DNA from: Streptomyces sp. NBC_00287
GTDB taxonomy: Bacteria > Actinomycetota > Actinomycetes > Streptomycetales > Streptomycetaceae
Length of the DNA stretch: 64,000 bases
Direction of reading: 5' to 3'
Assembly: GCF_036173105.1 (NCBI RefSeq)
Contig: NZ_CP108053.1
Span: 8,928,001-8,992,000 of the forward strand
Positions within the stretch are counted from its first letter, which is position 1; the number at the start of each line of letters is the position of its first letter. The translations under genes and the position numbers were made by a program. Under the pieces are notes generated by a model. The model did no database searches and was not told the origin of the DNA. It saw only the letters and a program-made list of their open reading frames with translations. Positions 42,174 through 50,928 of this stretch are shown piece after piece.

Positions 42174-42439
42174 CGACCCCTCCTCACCTCTCTGGCGTGC
42201 GCCGGGGGGTGCCCGCGCACACGCGTCTCTTCACGGATTCCCTGCTCCGGCGCGCGTATGGCCCGGGCGCGGCAACCGGAGCAATCGCACATCCGTAAGA
42301 ACGGGGAGGGGCGGGGTCTCATACCCTTGGCCCACTCGGGTGGCGCGCCGCCTTGGCAACGCCTAGTAATGGTCTCCGTACAGTCGTGTGTCGCTGCGGG
42401 GGCGCAGGAGCGGCCGCACACCCTTCCCTGGAGCCGAGG

Positions 42440-43423
42440 ATGACCACCCGCTCTTCATCACCCAGTTCTGGCGACTCCGGCATACCCGCCGCCACCGGCG
42501 AGGAGCCCGAGCCCACCCACCTCGACCCGGTCGGCGGCCTGGTGCACGCCGCCGTGGCCGACCGGCCCGTCGAGGAAGTCGCCCAGCTCATCACCTTGTT
42601 GGAACGCTCGCCCGAGCACGCCCGGGCCACGCTCGAAGCCCTCCGGGCGGTCGGCGTGGACCGCTCCGTGGAGGACGTCACCCGGCTGGTCGACCTGCTG
42701 ACCCGGCCGCCGCGTACCGCCGACAGCGCGGACGAGACGATTCGTGCCGCCGCCGAACAGCGCTCGCTGGACGATGTGTCGCTGTTGGTGGCCCTGCTGC
42801 ACCGCGCCGACCTGGAGCCCCACTGCGGCCAGGAGGCGGTCCGTGCGGCCGCGACCGGGCGTCCGGTGGAGGAGCTCGTCGAGCTGATCCGACGGCTGTC
42901 CGAGGAGCGCGAGCGCCCGCCGGCGGCCGAGCCGCTGCCGGAGCCCGCCGAGGACGGCCCGGCCGCCCCGAGGCGCGTGCCGGCCAAACAGGCGACCCGT
43001 CAGCCCACCTGGCCCGGCCGGCTCACCGTCGTCGCCCTTGTGGTGTGCGCGGTGGCCTACTTCCCGCTGCACCGTGACGGAGCCTCCCTGCGCGCCTTCG
43101 CGCTCGCCCTCGGCATGTCGGTGGCGTGTCTGGCGGTGGCCCTGCTGCTGACGCTGCGGATCACCGCACCGGTCCTGGCGGGCGCGGTCGTGGTGCCGGC
43201 GGCACTGGCGGCGGCTCAACTCCTCGAAGGCAGCCTGCCCTGGGCGGGCCTGTCCCGGGCACTGGACCTCACCCTCGCCCCGGCCTGGGCGGCCGGCCCG
43301 GCCGCCGTGTGCGCGTCCCTGACGGCGCTGACGGCCCTGATGGTGCATTTGGCGGCGCCTGCGCAGGCCAGCACGGCGGTGGCGGCACGGGAACCGGCCG
43401 GGGTCGGTCCTGCGGCGGAGTGA
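42440..43423 (+). CDS. Membrane protein with short helical repeats
   Basis: 327 residues from ATG 42440 (GGAG and GAGG just upstream); earlier in-frame starts lack a ribosome site. Residues 25-160 hold four 30-40-residue helical units with the pattern D/G-R-P-V-E-E/D-V-x-x-L-I-x-L-L (ADRPVEEVAQLITLLERSP, VDRSVEDVTRLVDLLTRPP, EQRSLDDVSLLVALLHRAD, TGRPVEELVELIRRLSEER). After a Pro/Glu linker, four transmembrane helices occupy about 200-310. The cytoplasmic repeats could bind a partner; no function is known. It ends just before the 33-bp tandem repeat. Confidence 0.75.
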   Translation: MTTRSSSPSSGDSGIPAATGEEPEPTHLDPVGGLVHAAVADRPVEEVAQLITLLERSPEHARATLEALRAVGVDRSVEDVTRLVDLLTRPPRTADSADETIRAAAEQRSLDDVSLLVALLHRADLEPHCGQEAVRAAATGRPVEELVELIRRLSEERERPPAAEPLPEPAEDGPAAPRRVPAKQATRQPTWPGRLTVVALVVCAVAYFPLHRDGASLRAFALALGMSVACLAVALLLTLRITAPVLAGAVVVPAALAAAQLLEGSLPWAGLSRALDLTLAPAWAAGPAAVCASLTALTALMVHLAAPAQASTAVAAREPAGVGPAAE

Positions 43424-43458
43424 TCGCCGGTTGGGGTCGGTCCGGCGTGCCCCCGCGC

Positions 43459-43700
43459 GTCAGCTGAGTCGGTCCGCGGTGCCTACGGCGCGTCAGTCGG
43501 TGTCGGTCCGGCGCCCTGGCGGCCGTCAGTCGGTGTCGATCCGGAGGCTGACGGCCGTCAGTCGACGTCGGTCCGTCGCCCCGACAGCCGTTCAGCTGGT
43601 GTCGGTCCGGCGCTCCTACGGCCGTCAGCTGGTGTCGGTCCGGCGTTCCGACGGCCGCCAGCTGGTGTGGTCCGGTGCCCCGGCGGCTCATCAGTCGGCG
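43459..43700. repeat. Degenerate 33-bp tandem repeat, about 7 copies
   Basis: Units begin near 43459, 43492, 43525, 43557, 43590, 43624, 43657 and 43689, each close to GTCAGCTGGTGTCGGTCCGG with a variable second half of about 13 bases. Periods are 32-34 bases. The array fills the gap between two convergent genes, and the last unit contains the stop codon of the 374-residue gene. The variable part is too short and similar to be CRISPR spacers. Confidence 0.8.
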
Positions 43701-44815
43701 TCGTTGCGCCGCCCCGACGGCTCCTCGTCCCGTGCGGCATCCGTGCCCGGGCGCAACGCCAGGGCGGTGTCCTTGAGCCGTCCGAAGGTCCGGGTCAGCT
43801 GCTGGAGCGGGGATTCGGGCTGCGAGCGCGGCTCGGGCAGGGCGCCGGCCGTGTCGCGGTAGGCGGCCAGCGCCTCATGGGCCTGCTCGGCGGCCTCCCG
43901 GTACAGGTCGCGGGACTTCGTCATCGCCTCCAGCGCGTCGGCGTACATGGCCACCAAGGCGCGCTCGCGGGCGAGTTCCTCTTCGAGGGTGAGCAGACGC
44001 CACTGCTCGCGCAGCGCGGTGACGGCGTCGTCGGCGCCCTCCGGCAGTGGTCGCGTCAGCGCCGCGAACCGGGTGACGGCGGCGATGAGCTCGGCCGGCT
44101 CGGAGCCGTCGAGGAAGACGCTGCGCACCGAGAACCCGGTCGCGTCGTAGTCCGCCGGGGCCGGGGAGCCCGGCAGCACCACGGCGCCGCCCCTCGGCAC
44201 CTCCACACCGCGGTCCCGCAGCGCCCAGTTCACCACCCGCAGCTGCTGAGGGGCGGCGCGATGCTCCACCACCCGATGCCGCAGGCTCGGCGGCAGCATC
44301 CCCGCGAGCGGCGTCCGCCCGCGCTGATCGGTGGTCATCGCCTCGTGGACGACGACATGGATGGTCCAGCCGTCGCGGGCGGCGTCCTTGAGCAGGCGCC
44401 GTACCGCCTTGTCGTCCTCGGGCAGGGGATTGAGGTCGCGCAGCCGCCCGCCCGTGACCGGCTCATGGTCCCAGTCGGTGTCCGCGTCCTGCGGCCAGAA
44501 CACCGTGGCGGGCGACGGCCACCGGGGATCCCAGGGACGTTCGGCCTCGGCCGCCAGCACCCACGCCTGTCCGTCGGAGACGGTCAGCCGGGCCCGTACG
44601 GTCACCGTGTCCTCGACCCGCCAGCGGGCCTCGAACACCCGCTCGCCCTCGCTCTGGGCCTCGGCCGGTTCGTGGAAGTCGTCGATGCCGCCGTCGTCCT
44701 TGTGCCGTTTCAGACACTGCCGGACCACCTCCTCGGCGGCGGATCCGGCGTGGTGGCCGCGGGCCAGCCACACCGTGGGCGGAGTCGTGGGGCGGACGGT
44801 CGGCGAGCTTTGCAT
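43691..44815 (-). CDS. 374-residue hypothetical protein with coiled-coil C-terminus
   Basis: Begins at ATG 44815 (MQSSPTVRPTTPPTVWLARG); AGGA lies 5 bases upstream. The longer open frame has no ribosome site. The first ~250 residues are mixed alpha/beta without a motif I recognise (ATVFWPQDADTDWDHEPV, GWTIHVVVHEAMTTDQRG). Residues 280-345 form a coiled coil (LREQWRLLTLEEELARERAL, SRDLYREAAEQAHEALAAYR). No signal peptide or membrane segment. Its stop codon lies inside the 33-bp repeat array, so the C-terminal end may vary between strains. Confidence 0.7.
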   Translation of the reverse strand: MQSSPTVRPTTPPTVWLARGHHAGSAAEEVVRQCLKRHKDDGGIDDFHEPAEAQSEGERVFEARWRVEDTVTVRARLTVSDGQAWVLAAEAERPWDPRWPSPATVFWPQDADTDWDHEPVTGGRLRDLNPLPEDDKAVRRLLKDAARDGWTIHVVVHEAMTTDQRGRTPLAGMLPPSLRHRVVEHRAAPQQLRVVNWALRDRGVEVPRGGAVVLPGSPAPADYDATGFSVRSVFLDGSEPAELIAAVTRFAALTRPLPEGADDAVTALREQWRLLTLEEELARERALVAMYADALEAMTKSRDLYREAAEQAHEALAAYRDTAGALPEPRSQPESPLQQLTRTFGRLKDTALALRPGTDAARDEEPSGRRNDAD

Positions 44816-44969
44816 GAGTCCTGGGGGCGACGGGGGCAAGGGCTCGTCCCAGTATCGATGCCGCAGGCAGCCACGTGTCACCGGGGGGCGCACACGGGGT
44901 GTGCGCGGGCCGCTCCGGATGAGGGCCGTTCACTCGTGGTCCGATCCGGCTCCGGTCATGAAAATGGCG

Positions 44970-45016
44970 GTGCGCAGGGCCCGCCCACCATCCGCATTGG
45001 GGCGGGCCCTGCGCAC
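44970..45016 (-). terminator. 17-bp hairpin after the lamin-tail gene
   Basis: GTGCGCAGGGCCCGCCC (44970-44986) and GGGCGGGCCCTGCGCAC (45000-45016) are perfectly complementary with a 13-base loop. The stem begins 6 bases past the stop of the gene at 45023-45517. Confidence 0.8.
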
Positions 45017-45022
45017 ATCGGG

Positions 45023-45517
45023 TCAGCCGTGGTATCTGATGTACCCGTTGCCGTCCGGGTCCGAGCCGCTCTTGGTGTACGAGTGCGAGTCGGCGCCGGC
45101 GCCCGTGGGCTTGTACAGGTAGATCGAGTCCTTGTCGTTGTTCCAGATGAAGTTGCAGTTGTCGCGGTAGACGACGTTGTTCGCGTCGGAGTCGTTGCCG
45201 TGGCCGCCACGCAGCTTTATCTGGTCGCCGGGCTGCAGGTAGTGGTTGGCGGTGAACGTGAACTTGTTCCCGGCCTTGTCCTTGACGACGTAACCCTTGA
45301 GGTTGACCGTCTTGCTGGACGAGTAGTTCTTGATCTCCAGGAACTCGGCCTTGGTGTTCCCGGTCGTGCAGTTGTTGGAGTCGCTGCCCGGGGCGTCGTA
45401 CTGGACGCCGCGGATCTTCAGCGCCGACGAGTACTCGGTGGCGTGGGCCGGAACGGCGGCGAGAGCGCCCAGGGCGCCCGCGGCCGTGGCCGTCGCGATG
45501 AGCAGGCGTATACGCAT
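45023..45517 (-). CDS. Secreted lamin-tail-domain protein
   Basis: 164 residues from ATG 45517 (AAGGGGGG upstream). A signal peptide MRIRLLIATATAAGALGALA ends near AHA at residues 24-26. The mature part resembles the lamin-tail domain seen in many secreted actinobacterial proteins: LKIRGVQYDAPGSDSNN, NTKAEFLEIKNYSSSKTVNL, KGYVVKDKAGNKFTF, DSIYLYKPTGAGADS. Lamin-tail domains are small Ig-like folds, often attached to nucleases or binding other macromolecules; alone, the role is unknown. Two cysteines (NNCTT, DNCNF) could form a disulfide. Monocistronic with its own terminator. Confidence 0.85.
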   Translation of the reverse strand: MRIRLLIATATAAGALGALAAVPAHATEYSSALKIRGVQYDAPGSDSNNCTTGNTKAEFLEIKNYSSSKTVNLKGYVVKDKAGNKFTFTANHYLQPGDQIKLRGGHGNDSDANNVVYRDNCNFIWNNDKDSIYLYKPTGAGADSHSYTKSGSDPDGNGYIRYHG

Positions 45518-45597
45518 GACGAAGTCCCCCCTTGTGAAGGTTCGGTGAAGAGACCCGATCATATGCACGGGGGAGGGGGCTGTGTTCCGTGGGTCTG

Positions 45598-45624
45598 AAC
45601 TTCGGTGCTCATCGAAGTTTGACA
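45598..45624. promoter_or_regulatory. Inverted repeat and -35-like TTGACA between divergent genes
   Basis: AACTTCG (45598-45604) and CGAAGTT (45613-45619) are perfect arms 8 bases apart, overlapping TTGACA (45619-45624). A third half-site CGAACTT follows at 45631-45637. It lies between the lamin-tail gene and the oxidoreductase gene (start 45691) and could be an operator for the latter. The -10 is poor. Confidence 0.35.
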
Positions 45625-45690
45625 GTGGTCGAACTTTCGGTTTGAGTTGGAGGGAGCGGTGAATCACCGGACCGGATGGGGGAGTTGGGG

Positions 45691-46689
45691 ATGGTCAAGG
45701 CAGTACGGTTCCACGAGCTCGGCGGGCCCGAGGTGCTGCGCCTGGAGGACGTGGACGTCGCGGAGCCCGGCCCGGGTGAGCTGCTCGTTCGCGTCGACGC
45801 GATCGGCCTGAACCGCGCCGAGGCGCTGTTCCGCGGCGGCCACTACATCGAGCCGGTCAGGCAATTCCCGGCGAGCCTCGGCGCGGAGGCGGCGGGAGCG
45901 GTCGAGGCGGTCGGCCCCGGCGTCACCGGATTCGAGGTCGGCGCGTTGGTGAGCGTGGTGCCCGCCTTCTCGATGAACGACTACAACGTCTACGCCGAGC
46001 GCGCGATCGTCCCCGCCTCCGCGGTCGTACGCCGCCCGGCCGGGCTCGGCGCGATCGAGGGCGCGGCGGTGTGGATGCCCTTCCTGACGGCGTACGGCGC
46101 ACTCGTCGAGGTCGGCGGGATGCGCGCCGGGGACACGGTCGTCCTGACCGCAGCTTCCAGCGGCGTGGGCCTCGCGGCGATCCAAGTGGCCCGCCGCGTG
46201 GGCGCGGTGCCCGTCGCGACGACCCGCACACCGGCCAAGCGGGAGGCACTGCTGAAGGCGGGGGCTGCCGAGGTGATCGTCACCGGGGAGGAGGACGTCG
46301 CCGACCGGGTGCTCGCCGTCACCGGCGGCCGGGGCGCCGAGTTCGTCTTCGACGCCGTAGCCGGTCCCGGCGTTGTGGACCTGGCCCGGGTGGTCGCCCC
46401 CGGCGGAACCCTCTTCGTCTACGGCGCACTGAGCGGCGAGGCGACCCCGTACCCGGGGATCGAACTCGGCCTGCCCGCGCTGAACATGCGTACCTACACC
46501 GTCCTGGAGACCACCCGCGACCCGCACCGGCTGCGCCGGGCCGAGGCATTCGTCTCCTCCGGCCTGAGCAGCGGCGCCTTCGCACCGGCCGTGGACCGGG
46601 TCTTCCCCTTGGCCGAGGTCGTCGAGGCGCACCGCTATCTGGAGGCGGGCAACCAGGTCGGCAAGATCGTGCTCACCGTCGACCACTGA
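45691..46689 (+). CDS. Zinc-free alcohol dehydrogenase/quinone oxidoreductase family (MDR) enzyme
   Basis: 332 residues from ATG 45691 (GGGGAG upstream; ATG 45676 is less likely). The N-terminal GroES-like domain starts VKAVRFHELGGPEVLRLED. The Rossmann motif is TAASSGVGLAAIQVARRVGA (A-x-x-G-V-G), followed by GRGAEFVFDAVAGPGVVDL. Catalytic zinc ligands are absent, as in quinone oxidoreductases, so NADPH-dependent reduction of enones or quinones is expected. It converges on the broken LysR gene. The divergent region upstream holds an inverted repeat. Confidence 0.88.
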   Translation: MVKAVRFHELGGPEVLRLEDVDVAEPGPGELLVRVDAIGLNRAEALFRGGHYIEPVRQFPASLGAEAAGAVEAVGPGVTGFEVGALVSVVPAFSMNDYNVYAERAIVPASAVVRRPAGLGAIEGAAVWMPFLTAYGALVEVGGMRAGDTVVLTAASSGVGLAAIQVARRVGAVPVATTRTPAKREALLKAGAAEVIVTGEEDVADRVLAVTGGRGAEFVFDAVAGPGVVDLARVVAPGGTLFVYGALSGEATPYPGIELGLPALNMRTYTVLETTRDPHRLRRAEAFVSSGLSSGAFAPAVDRVFPLAEVVEAHRYLEAGNQVGKIVLTVDH

Positions 46690-46815
46690 CCGGCACCGGG
46701 GCCGCCACCGACCGACGGCGCCGGGCCAAGAGGCCGAGCCCGGCCGCGCCGAGCGCCCCGGCGGCCGCCAAAGCTCCGGCAGCGCGAGCGACAGGGCAGG
46801 GATCGTCCCAAAGGG

Positions 46816-47722
46816 TCAGCCCGCCAGCCCCGCCCCCACCCGCGCCACGGTCTCACGCAGCCAGATGTGCGCCGCGTCGTGTGTGTGCACCGGATGCCAC
46901 CACATCGCCTCCTGGAGGGGCACCGCCTCGTACGGCGGATCCATGACGCGTACGGCGGCCACCCCGCTCAGCAGATCGGCCAGGCTCTGCTGCACCAGGG
47001 CGATCCGGTGGGTGCCGGCGACCAGGAAGGGCAGCACCTGGAAGCTGTCGACGGAGACCTCGACATGCGGGTCGATGCCCAGCATGCTCAACTGCCGCGC
47101 GGCGGGCGCGTCGTAGGTGCGCTGGTAGGTGACCCAGGGCAGACGGGCCAGGTCCGCCATGGTCAGCCGGTCGCCGACCTCGTCGTTGGAGTCGGCGACG
47201 AGGAAGGCCCAGCGGTCGGTGAACAGGTCGACGGCGGGGAATCCGCTGATGATGCCGTGCGGCATCAGCAAGCCGTCGGCCGCGCTGAGCATCGTCGCGG
47301 TGTCCTCGGTGGCATCGGGCGGGGTCCGCTGGAAGCGCAGCCGCACCCCCGGGGCCTCGGCGTGCACGGTACGGGCGAGTGGGGCGCCGAAGACGGCGAT
47401 CGCGTAGTCGGAGGCGAGCAGGGTGAACCTCGTGCTCCTCGCTGCCCGGGACGAACTCCGCCCGGCTGCTGAAGACCCGCTCCAGCAGATCGCAGGCGGT
47501 GGCGGTGCGGTCGAGCAAGGCCCGCCCGAGAGCGGTGAGTTCGTACTGTCCGCCGACGCGGGAGAGCAGCTCGTCGTCGAAGTGGCGGCGCAGCCGGGCC
47601 AGGGCCGCGCTCATCGCGGGCTGGCTGAGCCCGATGCGCTGCCCGGCCCGGGTGACGTTGCGTTCCTCCAGCAGGGCGCGCAGGGACAGGACGAGATTGA
47701 GATCGAGGCCCGACAGATGCAC
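46816..47722 (-). pseudogene. LysR-family regulator split by a +1 frameshift
   Basis: The helix-turn-helix half reads from ATG 47722 (MHLSGLDLNLVLSLRALLEE, NVTRAGQRIGLSQPAMSAAL), and stays sensible to VPGSEEHE. The LysR substrate domain then continues in another frame (FTLLASDYAIAVFGAPLART ... VARVGAGLAG) to the stop at 46816. Removing one C of the CC at 47428-47429 joins them into a 301-residue protein of normal LysR length. Either a genuine recent loss or a sequencing/assembly error. Divergent from the aromatic-degradation-type operon, so it would be its regulator. The downstream part alone could start at ATG 47367. Confidence 0.85.
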
Positions 47723-47828
47723 AGCGCTTCCCCGGTGTATTTGTGCCGTGGATGATCCTCATCCGAAGAATCGATTTCCCAGATTACGGGATGCGGGGCC
47801 AGATTGGGTCCACCGCAATCTGGAGGAC

Positions 47829-48827
47829 ATGCCCGTGAAACCCGCCGCCCCTTCCGCGTCCTTCTCCGGACCCTTCGCCCTCGGCACTTTTTCCGCGCGT
47901 GACCAGGCCCCCTTCCCCGGCCTTGTGACCCCCGAGGGACGCGTGCTCGACCTTCGTACGCCACTCGGCGACCCCGTCCTGACGACCCGGCGGATATGCG
48001 AGCGCTGGGCGGAGTTGCTGCCCCGGCTGCACGAGCTGGCACATGACGAGGCCCGCGACTGGCAGCCCCTGGACGGCCTGCGCGTCCATGCCCCCGTCGA
48101 GCCCCGCCAGGTCTTCCAGTCCGGCGCCAATTACCGGCAGCACGTGATCGACCTGGAGGTCGCCCACCGCGCGCCCGACGATCCGCGCACGGTGGAGGAG
48201 GCCCGGGCCGAGATCGCCGCGATCATGGACCGGCGGGCCGCCGAGGACCTGCCGTACGTCTTCATCGGCCTGCCGAGCGCCCTCACGGGCCCCTATGACG
48301 ATGTCGTCCTGCCCGAGTGGGCCGAACAGCCCGACTGGGAGCTGGAGTTGGCGGCGGTCATCGCCAAGCCCGCCTACCGGGTCTCCGCCGAGGAGGCTCT
48401 GGATCACGTCGCCGGGTACACCATCGCCAACGACCTCACCGACCGCGCCACCGTCTTCCGCCGGGACATGAAGGCCATCGGCACCGACTGGCTGCGCAGC
48501 AAGAACGCGCCCGGCTTCACCCCGCTCGGCCCGTGGATCGTCCCGGCCGGATCGATCGCGGACCCCGCGGACCTGCGCGTCACGCTGAAGCTGAACGGCG
48601 AGACCATGCAGGACGAGTCCACCAAGGACATGATCTTCGGCGTCGCGCGGATGGTGTCGTACGCCTCGCAGACGGCCCAACTGCTCCCCGGCGACCTGGT
48701 GTTGACGGGCAGCCCGGCAGGCAACGGCATGCACTGGGGGCGGCTGCTGCGCGACGGCGATGTCATGGACGGCGCCATCACCGGGCTCGGCGCCCAGCGC
48801 ACACGCTGCGTGGGGGAGAGCGAGTGA
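47829..48827 (+). CDS. Fumarylacetoacetate-hydrolase-family enzyme (first)
   Basis: 332 residues from ATG 47829; GTG 47835 is an equally good start because GGAGG (47822-47826) is 8 bases before it. The FAH-fold core is clear: YVFIGLPSALTGPYDDVVLP, metal-binding acidic residues in DWELELAAVI, GYTIANDLTDRATVFRRD, and VLTGSPAGNGMHWGRLL. FAH enzymes cleave or decarboxylate diketo acids late in aromatic catabolism. It is the first gene of a seven-gene operon, divergent from the frameshifted LysR gene, and overlaps the cyclase gene by 4 bases. Confidence 0.9.
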   Translation: MPVKPAAPSASFSGPFALGTFSARDQAPFPGLVTPEGRVLDLRTPLGDPVLTTRRICERWAELLPRLHELAHDEARDWQPLDGLRVHAPVEPRQVFQSGANYRQHVIDLEVAHRAPDDPRTVEEARAEIAAIMDRRAAEDLPYVFIGLPSALTGPYDDVVLPEWAEQPDWELELAAVIAKPAYRVSAEEALDHVAGYTIANDLTDRATVFRRDMKAIGTDWLRSKNAPGFTPLGPWIVPAGSIADPADLRVTLKLNGETMQDESTKDMIFGVARMVSYASQTAQLLPGDLVLTGSPAGNGMHWGRLLRDGDVMDGAITGLGAQRTRCVGESE

Positions 48828-49780
48828 ACCGCCGCGACCCCGAGGGCGCCATCGCCGAGGCCGCCAAGGCGTGCTCCAACTGGGGGCGTTGGGGCGAGGA
48901 CGACGTCCTCGGCACCCTGAACTTCCTCGACGAGGCCAAGCGGCGCGAGGGTGCCGCGCTGGTCCGGCGGGGCGTGAGCTTCTCGCTGGCGCAGCGGTTC
49001 GACATGAACGGGCCGCAGAAGGGCTGGCGGCGTCGCACCAACCCCGTGCACACCATGCTGGACACCGGCACCGACGCGGCCCTCGGCAACCAGGGCTTCC
49101 CGCACGGGTTCGGCGGCGCCGACGACGTGGTCGCCATGCCGCTGCAGTGCTCCACCCAGTGGGACGGCCTCGGGCACATCTTCGACCACGGCAAGGCCTG
49201 GAACGGGCGGGACGCGGCACGCACCGTCACCTCCGGCGGCGACCTCGTCACCGGCATCGAGCACATGGCGCCGTACGTCGCCGGGCGCGGTGTCCTCCTG
49301 GACGTGGGTCAAGTCAGCGGCGTCCAGGGTGAATTGCCCGACGGCTTCGCCATCACCGAGGAGCACCTCACCGCGGCCGCCGAGGCGCACGGAGTCACCG
49401 TGGGCCGCGGCGACATCGTCGTCGTACGCACCGGGCGGCTGGCCCGCGCCCGACGCGAGGGCTGGGGCGATTACGCGGGCGGCGACTCGCCGGGCCTGTC
49501 CTTCACCACGGCCGACTGGCTGCACCGCACCGAGATCGCGGCCGTCGCCACCGACACCTGGGGATTCGAGGTGCGGCCCAATGAGTTCGACGGCGCCTTC
49601 CAGCCGCTGCACCAGGTCGCCATCCCCAACATGGGCCTGCTCATCGGGGAGATGTGGGACCTCGACGCGCTCGCTGAGGACTGCGCCGACGACGGCGTGT
49701 ACGAGTTCTGGCTCACCGCCGCGCCCCTGCCCGTCACCGGAGCCGTCGGCTCACCCGTCAACCCGATCGCCGTCAAGTGA
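48824..49780 (+). CDS. Cyclase-family hydrolase (kynurenine-formamidase-like)
   Basis: 318 residues from GTG 48824, overlapping the previous stop. The PF04199-type motif appears as MPLQCSTQWDGLGHIFDHG, followed by APYVAGRGVLLDVGQVSG and ITEEHLTAAAEAHGVTVGRG. Family members are metal-dependent hydrolases that open lactones or amides. In this operon it probably hydrolyses a ring-fission or lactone intermediate, an inference from context. It ends 4 bases into the frame leading to the FAD monooxygenase. Confidence 0.85.
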   Translation: MNRRDPEGAIAEAAKACSNWGRWGEDDVLGTLNFLDEAKRREGAALVRRGVSFSLAQRFDMNGPQKGWRRRTNPVHTMLDTGTDAALGNQGFPHGFGGADDVVAMPLQCSTQWDGLGHIFDHGKAWNGRDAARTVTSGGDLVTGIEHMAPYVAGRGVLLDVGQVSGVQGELPDGFAITEEHLTAAAEAHGVTVGRGDIVVVRTGRLARARREGWGDYAGGDSPGLSFTTADWLHRTEIAAVATDTWGFEVRPNEFDGAFQPLHQVAIPNMGLLIGEMWDLDALAEDCADDGVYEFWLTAAPLPVTGAVGSPVNPIAVK

Positions 49781-49803
49781 CCCGTCCAACGAAGGAGTTG
49801 GCC

Positions 49804-50928
49804 ATGGGAAGAGAGAAAACCGTCCTGGTCGTCGGAGGCGGTACGTCCGGCAACGCCATGACCGTACTGCTGCGCCGGGCCGGCATCGCCGTGGACCTCG
49901 TCGAGGCCAAGCCGGACTGGAACGTACGCGGCTCCGGCATCACCCTCCAGGGCAACGCCCTGCGCGTCCTGCGTGAGATCGGCGTCTGGGACGAGGTCCG
50001 CGCCCACGGCTTCTGCTTCGACTCCCTGGGCCTGACCGCACCCGACGGCACCGTGCTGCACATCAGCGAGGACATCCGCACCGGGGGCGACGACCTGCCG
50101 GCCACCCTCGGCATGCAGCGCCCGGTCCTCCAGCGCATCCTTACCGATGCCGTCCGGGCCGGCGGCGCCCAGGTCCGCCTCGGCACCACCGCCGAGATCC
50201 TCACCCAGGACGACACGGGCGTCACCGTCCGCCTCAGCGACGGCACCGAGGGCCGCTACGACCTCGTCGTCGCCGCCGACGGCCTGAACTCCACGACCCG
50301 CGCCGCCATCGGCATCGACGACAAGCCGGCCCCGACGGGCATGGCGATCTGGCGGGTCCCGGCACCCCGTCCTGACGGAGTGGAGCGCGCCGACCTCGCC
50401 CATGGCGGGCCCTGCTACATCGCGGGCTACACCCCCACCAGCAAGGACACCGTCTACGCCTTCCTCGTCGAGGCCAACCGCGACCGCGCCACGATCCCGC
50501 CCGAGTCGTACGCGGGGGAGATGCGCCGACTCGCCGAGGGCTACGGCGGAGCCTGGGACGAGATCCGCGAGTCGATCACCGACCCCGCGCAGGTCAACTA
50601 CACCTGGTTCGACCGGCTGCTCGTCGAAGGCTCCTGGCACCGGGGCCGGGTCGTCCTCGTCGGCGACGCCGCCCACTGCTGTCCGCCCACGATGGCCCAG
50701 GGCGCGGCGATGTCCCTGGAGGACGCCTGGGTGCTGGCCCAGCTGCTCACTGGCGGCGCGGACTGGGACGAGGACCTCCTCAGGAGCTACTACGAGCGGC
50801 GCATCGACCGGGTCCGTACGGTCGTCGAGGCATCCGTGCAGATCGGGCAGTGGCAGCTCGACGGCGTACGCGGGGACGTGCCCGGGCTGATGGGCGCCAC
50901 CATGGCCGTACTCAAGGAACTGCCGTGA
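49804..50928 (+). CDS. FAD-dependent aromatic monooxygenase
   Basis: 374 residues from ATG 49804, chosen because AAGGAG (49793-49798) precedes it. The N-terminus holds the FAD dinucleotide motif VLVVGGGTSGNAMTVLLRRA, then the DG motif YDLVVAADGLNSTTRA, and the second FAD motif RVVLVGDAAHCCPPTMAQGA. This is the UbiH/PHBH-like class A flavoprotein hydroxylase layout. It should hydroxylate an aromatic ring using NAD(P)H and oxygen, preparing it for the dioxygenase encoded two genes later. It overlaps the amidohydrolase gene by 4 bases (GTGA). Confidence 0.9.
   Translation: MGREKTVLVVGGGTSGNAMTVLLRRAGIAVDLVEAKPDWNVRGSGITLQGNALRVLREIGVWDEVRAHGFCFDSLGLTAPDGTVLHISEDIRTGGDDLPATLGMQRPVLQRILTDAVRAGGAQVRLGTTAEILTQDDTGVTVRLSDGTEGRYDLVVAADGLNSTTRAAIGIDDKPAPTGMAIWRVPAPRPDGVERADLAHGGPCYIAGYTPTSKDTVYAFLVEANRDRATIPPESYAGEMRRLAEGYGGAWDEIRESITDPAQVNYTWFDRLLVEGSWHRGRVVLVGDAAHCCPPTMAQGAAMSLEDAWVLAQLLTGGADWDEDLLRSYYERRIDRVRTVVEASVQIGQWQLDGVRGDVPGLMGATMAVLKELP

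Noticed and set aside
43269..43691. 140-codon minus-strand ORF starting on the stop of the 374-aa gene
   Set aside because: Its first half is the tandem repeat and the second half is antisense to the membrane-protein gene; no conserved character. Kept only as a note in the repeat finding.
43459..43700. CRISPR array
   Set aside because: Repeat period is 32-34 bases with variable parts of about 13 bases that resemble one another; no cas genes.
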